This document shows positions 1 through 7,128 of a DNA stretch of 11,971 nt, piece after piece. The position numbers and the translations under genes were made by a program. The notes under the pieces are model-generated. The model saw only the letters and a list, made by a program, of their open reading frames with translations. It was not told the DNA's origin and made no database searches. Source of the stretch: Lachnospiraceae bacterium (GTDB lineage Bacteria > Bacillota > Clostridia > Lachnospirales > Lachnospiraceae); contig JAJBTR010000197.1 in NCBI GenBank assembly GCA_020860745.1, positions 1 to 11,971 of the forward strand, given 5' to 3'. How positions within the stretch are numbered: the stretch's first letter is position 1; every line of letters starts with the position of its first letter.

Positions 1-261
1 GTTAAATTCAGCATTTATCTTATGTTTAAAATTTCTTCATGAAACAACCCTGATTGCGCTCTTTCTTAATAAAATGTAAACTGTAAACACGAACATATGC
101 GCAAAAAAGTTTACAATGTTGAGTTGTAAAATGATTGGATTCCCTAATCGATTGGATTATGACTGATTTCTGATTGGCTGGAATTTCTAATCCAGGTGGA
201 AACCATCAAAATTTCCTTTCTTTTCCAGGTTTTATGCGGTTTTTCGATGTTTCTTTTGAAA
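1..261. other. Gene-free AT-rich left edge with short repeats
   Basis: No open frame with a believable start and ribosome site is visible on either strand. The stretch holds four copies of TGTAAA(C) or its complement between 75 and 131, and GATTGG at 133, 150 and 172. A small dyad, CTGGA-N8-TCCAG, lies at 178-195, and a perfect GTTTC-TTTT-GAAAC hairpin at 249-262 touches the 3' end of tRNA-Trp. None of these hairpins is followed by a convincing T tract on the minus strand, so I cannot place the terminator of the tRNA transcript. The repeats may serve a gene beyond the left edge. Confidence 0.5.
75..131. repeat. Cluster of TGTAAAC-type half sites
   Basis: TGTAAAC occurs twice head to tail at 75-81 and 82-88. 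The complement GTTTACA is at 109-115, and TGTAAAA is at 125-131. The inner pair forms an inverted repeat with a 20-bp gap, as expected of a dimeric regulator's operator. It resembles the BirA operator core (TTGTAAACC / GGTTTACAA), but the outer bases and spacing do not fit well, so I do not assign a regulator. Confidence 0.3.
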
Positions 262-332
262 CAGGGGAAGAGGGATTCGAACCCCCGTGAACGGTTTTGG
301 AGACCGTGATACTGCCGCTGTATGATTCCCCT
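262..332 (-). tRNA. trnW: tRNA-Trp (anticodon CCA)
   Basis: The minus strand folds into a 71-nt cloverleaf. The acceptor stem is AGGGGAA/TTCCCCT with discriminator G. The D stem ATAC/GTAT has a short loop. The anticodon stem ACGGT/ACCGT encloses the loop CTCCAAA, giving anticodon CCA. A GGGGG/CCCTC T stem encloses TTCGAAT. CCA is not encoded; TTT follows the discriminator. It lies 5 nt downstream of tRNA-Ile on the same strand, so the two are probably processed from one transcript. Confidence 0.95.
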
Positions 333-337
333 GTATA

Positions 338-411
<74 letters not shown>

Positions 412-423
412 CAACACCAGTAG

Positions 424-452
424 ATATTACCATTCTATAAAAGAAAAGTCAA
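424..452 (-). promoter_or_regulatory. Sigma-A type promoter for the tRNA pair
   Basis: On the minus strand there is a -35 TTGACT (447-452), a 17-bp spacer and a -10 TAATAT (424-429). The predicted transcription start is near 417, about 6 nt before the mature 5' end of tRNA-Ile. It is close to consensus and correctly placed, so the tRNAs are probably transcribed independently of radA. Confidence 0.8.
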
Positions 453-537
453 TAAAAGATTTGATTTATGAATATTTTCTCTGTAGAGTTCTCTGTGGTT
501 ATAGTATATACATTATTATTTGGCAGAAAAATCAACC

Positions 538-2049
538 TTATTTTAAAATCCACCCAATCGCTTCCCTGACATTGCTCACCCCGACGATCTCGATTCCGAC
601 TTTCCTCACCTGCTCTGTCACGCAGACTTTCGGCAGGATGCACCGCTCGAAACCCAGCTTCTTTGCCTCCTGCACTCTGGTCAGCGCCATGCTGACGGAC
701 CTCACCTCGCCGCTCAGACCCACCTCTCCGAAGCAGATGGTCCGGTCGGAGATTGGAATATCCTTATAGCTGGAGACGACCGCCAGGACAATGCCGAGGT
801 CGATGGCCGGTTCGTTCATGCGGACGCCTCCGGCGATATTGACGTAGGCGTCACTGGAGGACAGATGAATGTCCGCCCGCTTTTCCAGGACGGCGAGAAG
901 CAGATTCACCCGATTTAAATCGGCGCCTGCCGCGGTGCGCCGGGGCAGACCGAAGCCGGTCTTGCAGATCAGCGCCTGGATTTCCACCAGGATCGGACGG
1001 GTTCCCTCGATGGAACAGGCGACGACGGAGCCGGACGCTCCCTCCGGCCGTCCGGAGAGCATATACTCGGAAGGGTTTGGCACTTCGACCAGACCCTCGC
1101 CGCGCATCTCGAAAACACCGATCTCATTGGTGGAGCCGAAACGATTTTTCACGCCCCGCAGCACGCGGTAGGCCACGTGGCGGTCTCCTTCGAAATAGAG
1201 GACAGAGTCGACCATATGCTCCAGCACCCGGGGGCCAGCCACCACACCCTCCTTGGTCACGTGCCCGACAAGAAAAATCGTGATATTCAGCAGTTTTGCC
1301 AGCTGCAGGAACAATCCGGTGGCCTGGCGGATCTGGGAGACGCTGCCCGGCGTGGAGGACGCGTTTTCACTGTACATGGTCTGGACGGAGTCGATAATCG
1401 CCACTTTCGGCCGCTCCCTCTGCAGCACGTTCGCCACATTCTCCAGATTCGTCTCACAAAGAAGCTTCAGGGAATCGGAAAAGCTGCCGATGCGCTCCGC
1501 GCGGATACGGATCTGCTGCAGCGACTCCTCCCCGGAAATGTACAGGACACTCCTGTCCGCGGCGGACAGGTTGCGGCACACCTGCAAAAGAAGAGTGGAT
1601 TTACCGATGCCGGGGTCGCCGCCCACCAGCACCAGAGAGCCGGGGACAATCCCGCCGCCCAGCACCCGGTCCAGCTCACCGATACCGGTCGAAAATCGTT
1701 CCTGCCCGCTCATCTCCACACGGGAGAGGGAAATGGGTTCCGGGGCATTCCGACAGGCGCCTGCATGCCTGCTCCTGGCTGTACCGGAACCATCAGAATT
1801 ACCGGTGCGGCCCGATTTGCCTGCATCTGCCGCCGCACCGGCGGCAGTTCTTCTGCTTTCACCTGTTCCGTCCAGGGAAATTCCTGCCAATCCAAGCCAG
1901 CTTCCTCCGGAGCCGCCTGCGCCTTTCGGTGCAGCCGGCTCCTCCACAAAAGTATTCCACTCTCTGCAGCCCGGACACTGGCCGAGCCACTTTGCAGACT
2001 CATAACCACAATTCTGACAGAAGAAAACTGTATTTTTTCCCTTGGCCAT
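538..2049 (-). CDS. radA: DNA repair protein RadA (Sms)
   Basis: This is a 503-residue RecA-like ATPase that acts in homologous recombination, driving branch migration and helping process recombination intermediates. An N-terminal zinc finger uses C11, C14, C25 and C28. Walker A is GDPGIGKST near 144-152 and Walker B is VAIID near 216-220. The RadA-specific KNRFG motif is at 301-305. The C-terminal third is the Lon-protease-like domain found in all RadA proteins. The usual length is about 450-460; the extra residues lie in a Gly/Ser/Ala/Arg-rich linker (about 41-105) between zinc finger and ATPase, which looks disordered. The ATG at 2049 has GAGGAAG about 9 nt upstream. It lies 151 bp downstream of clpC on the same strand, as in many Firmicutes, and a TATAAT on the minus strand (2188-2193) could give it its own weak promoter. 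Confidence 0.96.
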   Translation of the reverse strand: MAKGKNTVFFCQNCGYESAKWLGQCPGCREWNTFVEEPAAPKGAGGSGGSWLGLAGISLDGTGESRRTAAGAAADAGKSGRTGNSDGSGTARSRHAGACRNAPEPISLSRVEMSGQERFSTGIGELDRVLGGGIVPGSLVLVGGDPGIGKSTLLLQVCRNLSAADRSVLYISGEESLQQIRIRAERIGSFSDSLKLLCETNLENVANVLQRERPKVAIIDSVQTMYSENASSTPGSVSQIRQATGLFLQLAKLLNITIFLVGHVTKEGVVAGPRVLEHMVDSVLYFEGDRHVAYRVLRGVKNRFGSTNEIGVFEMRGEGLVEVPNPSEYMLSGRPEGASGSVVACSIEGTRPILVEIQALICKTGFGLPRRTAAGADLNRVNLLLAVLEKRADIHLSSSDAYVNIAGGVRMNEPAIDLGIVLAVVSSYKDIPISDRTICFGEVGLSGEVRSVSMALTRVQEAKKLGFERCILPKVCVTEQVRKVGIEIVGVSNVREAIGWILK

Positions 2050-2096
2050 TCTTTTCTGCTTCCTCTCAGACTATTTCAACTTCTGTTCTCATGCTC

Positions 2097-2202
2097 TGCG
2101 GACTGATTCTGCTTTTCCGGCAACCTCGCCCGTATTCTTCTGCCCTGCCTGCGGACTGATTTTGCCTTTCCGGCTTTCTCGTCCGTATTATACCTGACAT
2201 TC
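2097..2202. repeat. Imperfect 53-bp tandem duplication between clpC and radA
   Basis: Two head-to-tail copies occupy 2097-2149 and 2150-2202. The first 40 positions match at 34, sharing blocks TGCGGACTGATT, TTTCCGGC, CTCG and CCGTATT; the ends have diverged. The duplication fills most of the clpC-radA gap. Its period is not a multiple of three, so it does not encode a protein repeat. In copy 2 the minus strand reads GTATAATACGG, a possible -10 element; copy 1 has lost it. Confidence 0.7.
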
Positions 2203-4645
2203 ACACCTCGAATATAATCTCCCCCTTACGGACGGACACCGTGACCGCATCCCACTCTTTCACTTTCCCGGCGAGGATTTCATCCGCCAACCGGTCTTCC
2301 AGCATAGTCTGGATCGCCCGGCGCAGAGGCCGCGCGCCGTACCGCGGCTCGTAAGCCTGCTCCACAATATGCTTTTTCACGGAATCACGGATCACCAGTT
2401 CGATGCCCATCTGCTTCCCGCATCGCTCCTGCAGCTCGTCTGTCATCAGCGACACGATCCGCTTCATATGATCTTTCGTCAGGGCATGGAATACGATGGT
2501 CTCGTCTATCCGGTTTAAGAACTCCGGTCGGAACAGTCTTCGCACTTCCTCCATCACATTGGATTTCATCCGCTCATAGTCCTGCTGCTCATCTTCTGTC
2601 ACTGCAAAGCCCAGCTTCTTCGGCTCCACAATGGACTTCGCCCCGGCGTTCGATGTCATAATAATGATTGTATTTTTAAAGTCTACTTTTCTTCCCTGGG
2701 CGTCCGTCACATGTCCGTCGTCGAGGACCTGAAGCAGAATGTTAAACACATCCGGATGCGCTTTCTCAATCTCATCAAACAGGATAACGGAATACGGATG
2801 GCGGCGGACCTGCTCGCTCAGCTGTCCTCCCTCATCGTAGCCCACGTAGCCGGGCGGCGAGCCGATCATGCGGGATACACTGTGCTTTTCCATGTATTCT
2901 GACATATCAACGCGGATCATGGCGTCCTCCGTGCCAAAGACTTCCTGCGCCAGCGCCTTGGATATCTCTGTCTTTCCCACGCCGGTCGGACCCAGGAACA
3001 AAAACGAACCGATCGGGCGGGAGGGATCTTTGAGGCCCACTCTGCCGCGGCGAACCGCCCTGGAAACTGCTTTGACTGCTTCATCCTGGGCAATCACCCT
3101 CTTATGCAGGGAAGTTTCCATCCGTTTCAGCCGGGCGAACTCGCTCTCTGTCAGCCGTTTCACCGGAATATGAGTCCATGCAGCGACGACCTCCGCCACG
3201 TCATTTTCTCCCACAGTCAGCTTCTTCCTGTTGTGAGCCTGCTTCTGTTTCTTTACCGCTTTCTCATGCTCCTCCTGCGCGTTCTGCAGTTCTGTCCGAA
3301 GCGCAGATGCCCGTTCCAGGTCAAGCTGCGCGATTGCCTGTTCCAGCTCCTGCCGCAATGCTTCCAGCTTTTTCTCCGGTTCTGCCGTTTCCTCCAAAGC
3401 GGGAATGCCGCGCAGGCGAACCCTGGACGCCGCCTCGTCCATCAGGTCGATGGCCTTATCCGGCAGGAAACGGTCGCTGATGTATCTGGCGGATAATTCC
3501 GCTGCAGCGCGGACGCCCGCATCTGTGATGACGACGCCGTGATGCGTCTCATACCGGCTGCGAAGCCCCAACAGAATGGCTGCCGTTTCTTCCGGATCCG
3601 GCTCTTCCACCAGAATAGACTGAAACCGCCGCTCCAGAGCCGCGTCTTTCTCAATATGCTTCCGATACTCGCGGACCGTTGTGGCGCCGATCACCTGAAT
3701 CTGTCCCCTGGACAGCGCAGGCTTCATAATATTCGCCGCGTCCAGAGCGCCCTCCGCACCGCCCGCACCAATGATAGTGTGCAGCTCATCGATAAAGAGA
3801 AGAACGTCTTTCGTCTCCTCTGTCTCTTTTAAAATGCCTTTGATTCTCTCCTCAAACTCACCCCGGTACCTGGTTCCGGCCACCAGCCCGGCCACATCCA
3901 GTGACAAGACGCGTCGGTTCTGCAGAAAGTCGGGAACAATTCCCTGCGCAATCCGCTGCGCCAGTCCTTCTACAATGGCCGTCTTTCCCACGCCCGGCTC
4001 CCCGATCAGACAGGGGTTGTTTTTTCCTCTGCGGCTTAAGATCTGTACCATACGCTCCAGCTCCGGCTCTCTGCCAACGAGAGGATCCAGTTCCCCGGCT
4101 TTTGCGCGCGCCGTCAGATCCGTGGAATACTGATCCAGCAAAGCGATTCCCGCGGAGGCTCCCTCTTTTCCTGTGCGCATTTTTTTTACGCTGGCATACT
4201 CCGCAGATCTTCCCATCGCAAACAGGATTTCCCCGTACATCTGATCCAGGTTCACGGTCAACACGGCGAGTATCTGCGCCGCCGCACAATCCGGATGTTC
4301 TAACAGGGACAGAAGCATATGCTCTGTCCCCACTAATTCACTCTCATATTGCTGCGCCAGCTCAGCCGCCCGTTCCAGTACCTGCTCTGACTCCGGCATC
4401 AGCGCGACCGCCTCCGCCCCGTCCGCCGCCGGAATCGGCAGAATCATCTCATCGATCACACGCAATACTGTCGTTTCCTGAACCGACTGCCGCCGAAGGA
4501 CCTGACCTGCCACGCCGTTTTTTTCCCGTATCATGCCCAGCAGAATGTATTCCGTACCGAGCACGCGCAGACCTCTCTCTTTCACCAGATTCTGCGCGAT
4601 GCGCATCACCTGTCTGGCCTGCTTTGTATAGGCATAAGACTCCAT
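2201..4645 (-). CDS. clpC: ClpC-type AAA+ unfoldase of the ClpCP protease
   Basis: This 814-residue cytoplasmic Hsp100 ATPase unfolds proteins and feeds them to ClpP; the length is typical of ClpC. Residues 1-145 form the double-repeat Clp N domain. The first AAA+ module has Walker A GEPGVGKT (215-222), pore loop GTRYRG (257-262) and Walker B LLFIDE (282-287). A middle insert with a UVR-like helix lies near 425-460, marking ClpC rather than ClpA. The second module has Walker A GPTGVGKT (552-559), Walker B ILFDE (621-625) and the ClpP-docking tripeptide LGF (678-680). The ATG at 4645 follows an AGGAGGT 8 nt upstream. It lies 104 bp downstream of gntR and upstream of radA. No ctsR, mcsA or mcsB is present in the window, and I see no CtsR-type GGTCAAA operator upstream. 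Confidence 0.96.
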   Translation of the reverse strand: MESYAYTKQARQVMRIAQNLVKERGLRVLGTEYILLGMIREKNGVAGQVLRRQSVQETTVLRVIDEMILPIPAADGAEAVALMPESEQVLERAAELAQQYESELVGTEHMLLSLLEHPDCAAAQILAVLTVNLDQMYGEILFAMGRSAEYASVKKMRTGKEGASAGIALLDQYSTDLTARAKAGELDPLVGREPELERMVQILSRRGKNNPCLIGEPGVGKTAIVEGLAQRIAQGIVPDFLQNRRVLSLDVAGLVAGTRYRGEFEERIKGILKETEETKDVLLFIDELHTIIGAGGAEGALDAANIMKPALSRGQIQVIGATTVREYRKHIEKDAALERRFQSILVEEPDPEETAAILLGLRSRYETHHGVVITDAGVRAAAELSARYISDRFLPDKAIDLMDEAASRVRLRGIPALEETAEPEKKLEALRQELEQAIAQLDLERASALRTELQNAQEEHEKAVKKQKQAHNRKKLTVGENDVAEVVAAWTHIPVKRLTESEFARLKRMETSLHKRVIAQDEAVKAVSRAVRRGRVGLKDPSRPIGSFLFLGPTGVGKTEISKALAQEVFGTEDAMIRVDMSEYMEKHSVSRMIGSPPGYVGYDEGGQLSEQVRRHPYSVILFDEIEKAHPDVFNILLQVLDDGHVTDAQGRKVDFKNTIIIMTSNAGAKSIVEPKKLGFAVTEDEQQDYERMKSNVMEEVRRLFRPEFLNRIDETIVFHALTKDHMKRIVSLMTDELQERCGKQMGIELVIRDSVKKHIVEQAYEPRYGARPLRRAIQTMLEDRLADEILAGKVKEWDAVTVSVRKGEIIFEV

Positions 4646-4725
4646 CTGTCCTTACCTCCTGACATTTTCATTTACAGATTGCCGGGAATTTTATACTCCT
4701 CTCAGAAGCTGTCCCGGCCGTCTTA

Positions 4726-4743
4726 CATATACCCTGGTATACC
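4726..4743. promoter_or_regulatory. GGTATACC palindrome and TATACC repeat between gntR and clpC
   Basis: A perfect 8-bp palindrome GGTATACC lies at 4736-4743, and TATACC also occurs about 11 bp to its left. The site is just downstream of the gntR stop and about 90 bp upstream of the clpC start, a suitable place for a regulator of clpC. No protein can be assigned from sequence alone. Confidence 0.3.
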
Positions 4744-4749
4744 TCAGCT

Positions 4750-5118
4750 TTACTCGTAATCAGAGTAAATCTCATCCACGAGCTGATGGGCTTCCTCCCG
4801 GGTAACACCCTTGCAAAATCCTCTGGCGATTGCCAGACGGAGGTGCTCCTTCATCTCATCCATTGCCTTGAGCTTGTCAATATCTATGGCGATGACTGCT
4901 CCCGTCCTGCGCCCCAGACGGAGAAGCCCCTCCTGACGAAGAACCGAGTATGCCTTGTTCACCGTATGCATGTTAATCCCGATTGTATCCGCCAGGCTTC
5001 GCACTGAGGGAAGCGAATCCCCCTCCTGATACTGACGGGTGGCAATCCCGTAAATAATCTGGTTGCGAAGCTGAATGTAAAGTGCCTCATCGCTGTCAAA
5101 ATCAATCTGTATCTCCAT
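4750..5118 (-). CDS. GntR-family transcriptional regulator, YtrA-like
   Basis: This is a 122-residue DNA-binding protein. Residues 11-75 form the GntR winged helix-turn-helix, with the family signature running from LPSVRSLAD through TVNKAYSVLRQEG. The C-terminal tail, about 45 residues of mostly charged helix, is too short for a FadR or HutC ligand domain. This is the YtrA architecture, whose members often repress their own operon and usually control ABC transporters. No transporter is near; the next gene on the strand is clpC, 104 bp away. The ATG at 5118 has AAGGAG about 10 nt upstream. A GTAAT-N3-ATTAC palindrome (5144-5156) overlaps its candidate -10, suggesting autoregulation. Control of clpC is inferred from position only. 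Confidence 0.9.
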   Translation of the reverse strand: MEIQIDFDSDEALYIQLRNQIIYGIATRQYQEGDSLPSVRSLADTIGINMHTVNKAYSVLRQEGLLRLGRRTGAVIAIDIDKLKAMDEMKEHLRLAIARGFCKGVTREEAHQLVDEIYSDYE

Positions 5119-5143
5119 TTCCTCTGTCTCTCCTTATACTTAT

Positions 5144-5182
5144 GTAATTTTATTACTATTCACGGTTGCCTCTCATGCACAA
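5144..5182 (-). promoter_or_regulatory. Candidate gntR promoter with overlapping palindrome
   Basis: The minus strand has TTGTGC (5177-5182), an 18-bp spacer and TAGTAA (5153-5158). The perfect dyad GTAAT-TTT-ATTAC (5144-5156) overlaps the -10 element. The promoter match is only moderate. The overlap would suit autorepression by the GntR protein. Confidence 0.35.
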
Positions 5183-5254
5183 AAGCTGCCGTTTCGCGTC
5201 TGGCACAGTAAAAACGCTGTTCCTCCTTTTGGTTATGCAGACGGAATTCCTGTT

Positions 5255-6914
5255 TTACAAAAACTCCAGATCTTCGTCGTCATCGTAATATTCCGGCTCA
5301 TCACCCGGCAGCTTCAGTTTGCTCAGATCTATGATATCTGATTCATCCGAAGCCGGGATATCATAATCCGCCCCTTTCTCTATCGGTATATCATAATCAT
5401 CCAGCCATTCTGCCGCTATTTCCTCCTCGCGAAGCCGGGAAGCTTTCCGCGCTGCGCTGGTTTCTTTCTTCACAGCATCCTGTGCCGGGCTGTCTTCTTT
5501 CGTCGGGGCTTTCCGCACCATACCGGCTTCCTGCTTCACAGCATCCCTCGCCGGGTCATCCTTCTGTATTCCGGTCTCCGGCATCAGTTCTTCACCCCGT
5601 ACCCCGGCGGATTCCCCCGCAGTCACGTCCGTCTCAGAAGCCATATCTTCCTCAATATAACGGTTCAGGAGCGCCTCAAAATCCAGATCATCCATGGAAT
5701 CGAGATCCATCACATCGATGCCTCCGATCTCTGACATCGGTCCCGGAGCCAATGCCTCCTGCACAGGGGCGTTTTCCTTTTTCATTTTCTTTGTGTGTGA
5801 CGCTTTTCCTCTGCGTCCGCTGCCTGCTTCACCCGCATACCCTTCCGCAGTCTGCTCTGATTGCTGCCCTGTTTCCGCCTTTGCATCCGCCTTTAGCTGC
5901 TTTGCCGCCATCCTGTCACCGGTCTCTTCCCCATCTGGCCGCGCTGCTCCTTTTCCGACTTTCACCGGTTCGGGCTTTTCAGGTTTTTTCTTTATTTTTA
6001 CCCTGTCCCGTTCCCCGGAATCACTTTTCTGCCTTGGATCTGCAACAGTCTTTTTCTGCGCCAGCTCCTCATCCTCCTCAAGCTCTTCTTCCAGGATACG
6101 GCGAAGGCGGCGATAGCGCACTGAAAATATGATGGTCAGAATCAGAAGCAGCAATCCGACCACAGCGAGCACACTGAATGCCATCTTTGTCAGAGAGTCC
6201 GTGGAGAAATCAGACTCCGTCTCCGTCTCATCCGCCGCCGTCTCTGTCACACTATACTGCATATTCAGAATATTTTTCTGAATGGTGCCGTCATCCGCGT
6301 TATAAACATACCATCCGGTTTTCCCGATTTCATTGTACCCGTATACATAATAAAAATCCACGATAGCCGCGTCGTCTGCAACCAGCTCGTCCGGTTCCGT
6401 CAGCTGGAGCGCAGTGACCGTGGCTTCCTCAAATGCAAGGCTGGTCTCCGCAAAGCGGTCGGACACCAGCGAGAGCTCAGCCTCCGGAATATCTGTCAGA
6501 GTAATGGATCCATTCTGCGTCGTAAATTCCAGGGAAACATTCTCTCCCTCCTCATCCGTCTCCTCCGCATCGGAATCCTCATCCAGGTTCTCATCGGAAG
6601 TCTCCAGCAGGTCTCCGCGCACCCATCCGCTGCGCTCCACGCCATCCACGGTATACGAAACCTGATACCATGTATTTCCATCTGATCCCGTCGTCTCATC
6701 CTCAATGGACACGGCCTGCCCCTCAGACAGACCGCCCACCTGTGCGCCGCTGACGGCGGACTCACGAACCACAATATTATCTGATACCGCTGTGCCTGAC
6801 GCCGGAACCGCCCATGCCGTCACGGCCGTCCCGGACGCAACCCCCCGCCACAGACAGGGCAGCTGTCATGGCAAATGCAAACACCCGTCTTTTCCATCTC
6901 GTTTTATTTCTCAT
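5255..6914 (-). CDS. SH3-like single-pass membrane protein with charged cytoplasmic tail, frameshifted in the signal peptide
   Basis: The body frame (522 codons, 5255-6823) only offers a GTG start without a ribosome site. In another frame, ATG at 6914 follows AAAGGA and encodes a typical signal peptide, MRNKTRWKRRVFAFAMTAAL onward, which runs out of frame at six C (6841-6846, G on the coding strand) and would stop at 6777. Removing one base joins both into a 552-residue protein. In body numbering, 14-75 is a bacterial SH3-like domain; 76-95 is acidic; 96-200 is a second, unrecognised outer domain; 214-236 is a membrane span followed by RYRRLRR, giving the N-out orientation. A tail of about 285 residues, rich in K/E/D, follows, with two 22-residue repeats (421-464), a DYDIP pair and an acidic C terminus. 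The function is unknown; an envelope sensor or scaffold is possible. The break could be a real mutation, phase variation or a sequencing error. Confidence 0.8.
5432..5563 (-). repeat. Two-copy 66-bp (22-residue) repeat in the membrane protein tail
   Basis: Two adjacent in-frame units encode residues 421-442 and 443-464 of the body frame. They share the pattern (D/S)PA(R/Q)DAVK(Q/K)E and an RKA block. At DNA level CTTCACAGCATCC recurs at 5468 and 5534. The segment is charged and probably disordered. Confidence 0.75.
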
Positions 6915-6947
6915 TCTTCTTTCCTTTCACAAAACAACATTTCATTC

Positions 6948-6977
6948 ATAATAATTGCAATCGTTTGGAAATGTCAA
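6948..6977 (-). promoter_or_regulatory. Sigma-A promoter of the SH3 membrane protein gene
   Basis: The minus strand has a perfect -35 TTGACA (6972-6977), an 18-bp spacer and TATTAT (6948-6953). The predicted start is about 25-30 nt before the ATG at 6914. This supports 6914, rather than the internal GTG at 6823, as the true start of the gene. Confidence 0.7.
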
Positions 6978-6983
6978 CCAAAG

Positions 6984-7021
6984 CATGAAAAGATCAGTGA
7001 AAGATTGATGAAAAGCCTTGA
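6984..7021. promoter_or_regulatory. Three TGAAA direct repeats at 11-12 bp spacing
   Basis: On the plus strand TGAAA begins at 6986, 6998 and 7009, within wider units resembling TGAAAAGATTGA. The spacing of about one helical turn on the same face is typical of OmpR/PhoB-class response-regulator sites. They lie between the two divergent promoters, just upstream of both -35 elements. Confidence 0.45.
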
Positions 7022-7050
7022 TTTTATAAGTCCTATACGCTAAGATAGGA
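7018..7050 (+). promoter_or_regulatory. Candidate lipoprotein promoter with overlapping inverted repeat
   Basis: TTGATT (7018-7023), a 17-bp spacer and TAAGAT (7041-7046) form a moderate sigma-A promoter. A perfect inverted repeat, TCCTAT-N8-ATAGGA (7031-7050), covers the -10 and could be an operator. The predicted leader is about 75 nt. It includes a weak AAATCAG-N11-CTGATTT hairpin (7062-7086) that runs into six T, which could act as an attenuator or be incidental. Confidence 0.4.
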
Positions 7051-7128
7051 CAGAAAAACATAAATCAGGATCGTAATTTCTGATTTTTTACATAATATGA
7101 TTCAGGCAGTATCAGAAAGGATGAGAAT

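Noticed and set aside
82..115. BirA operator at the left edge
   Set aside because: The TGTAAAC/GTTTACA cores match, but the flanking bases and the spacing of the arms differ from known BirA sites.
249..262. GTTTC-TTTT-GAAAC hairpin as terminator of the tRNA transcript
   Set aside because: It overlaps the last base of tRNA-Trp and has no U tract after it on the minus strand.
1177..2106. Long plus-strand open frames opposite radA (309 and 250 codons)
   Set aside because: They lie antisense to a clear radA gene, have no ribosome sites, and their Arg/Pro/Ser-rich composition reflects the GC-rich opposite strand.
2066..2200. 44-codon frame starting directly after the clpC stop (TGA then ATG) with GAGGTG upstream
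   Set aside because: It could be translationally coupled, but it runs through the tandem duplication in two different frames, is Arg/Ser-rich and shows no recognisable feature, so it is probably chance.
3901..4662. 253-codon plus-strand frame opposite clpC
   Set aside because: It is antisense to the conserved ClpC coding sequence, is Pro/Arg/Ser-rich and shows no family pattern.
5119..5254. Strong AGGAGG on the minus strand about 30 bp after the SH3 gene stop
   Set aside because: The only start within reach is a GTG 15 nt away opening a 16-codon frame. The spacing is too long to call a gene.
6835..6850. Lipobox-like VAGGC in the unshifted signal-peptide frame
   Set aside because: It depends on the C6 reading and lacks Leu at the -3 position, and the frame stops soon after, so it is not a believable lipoprotein.
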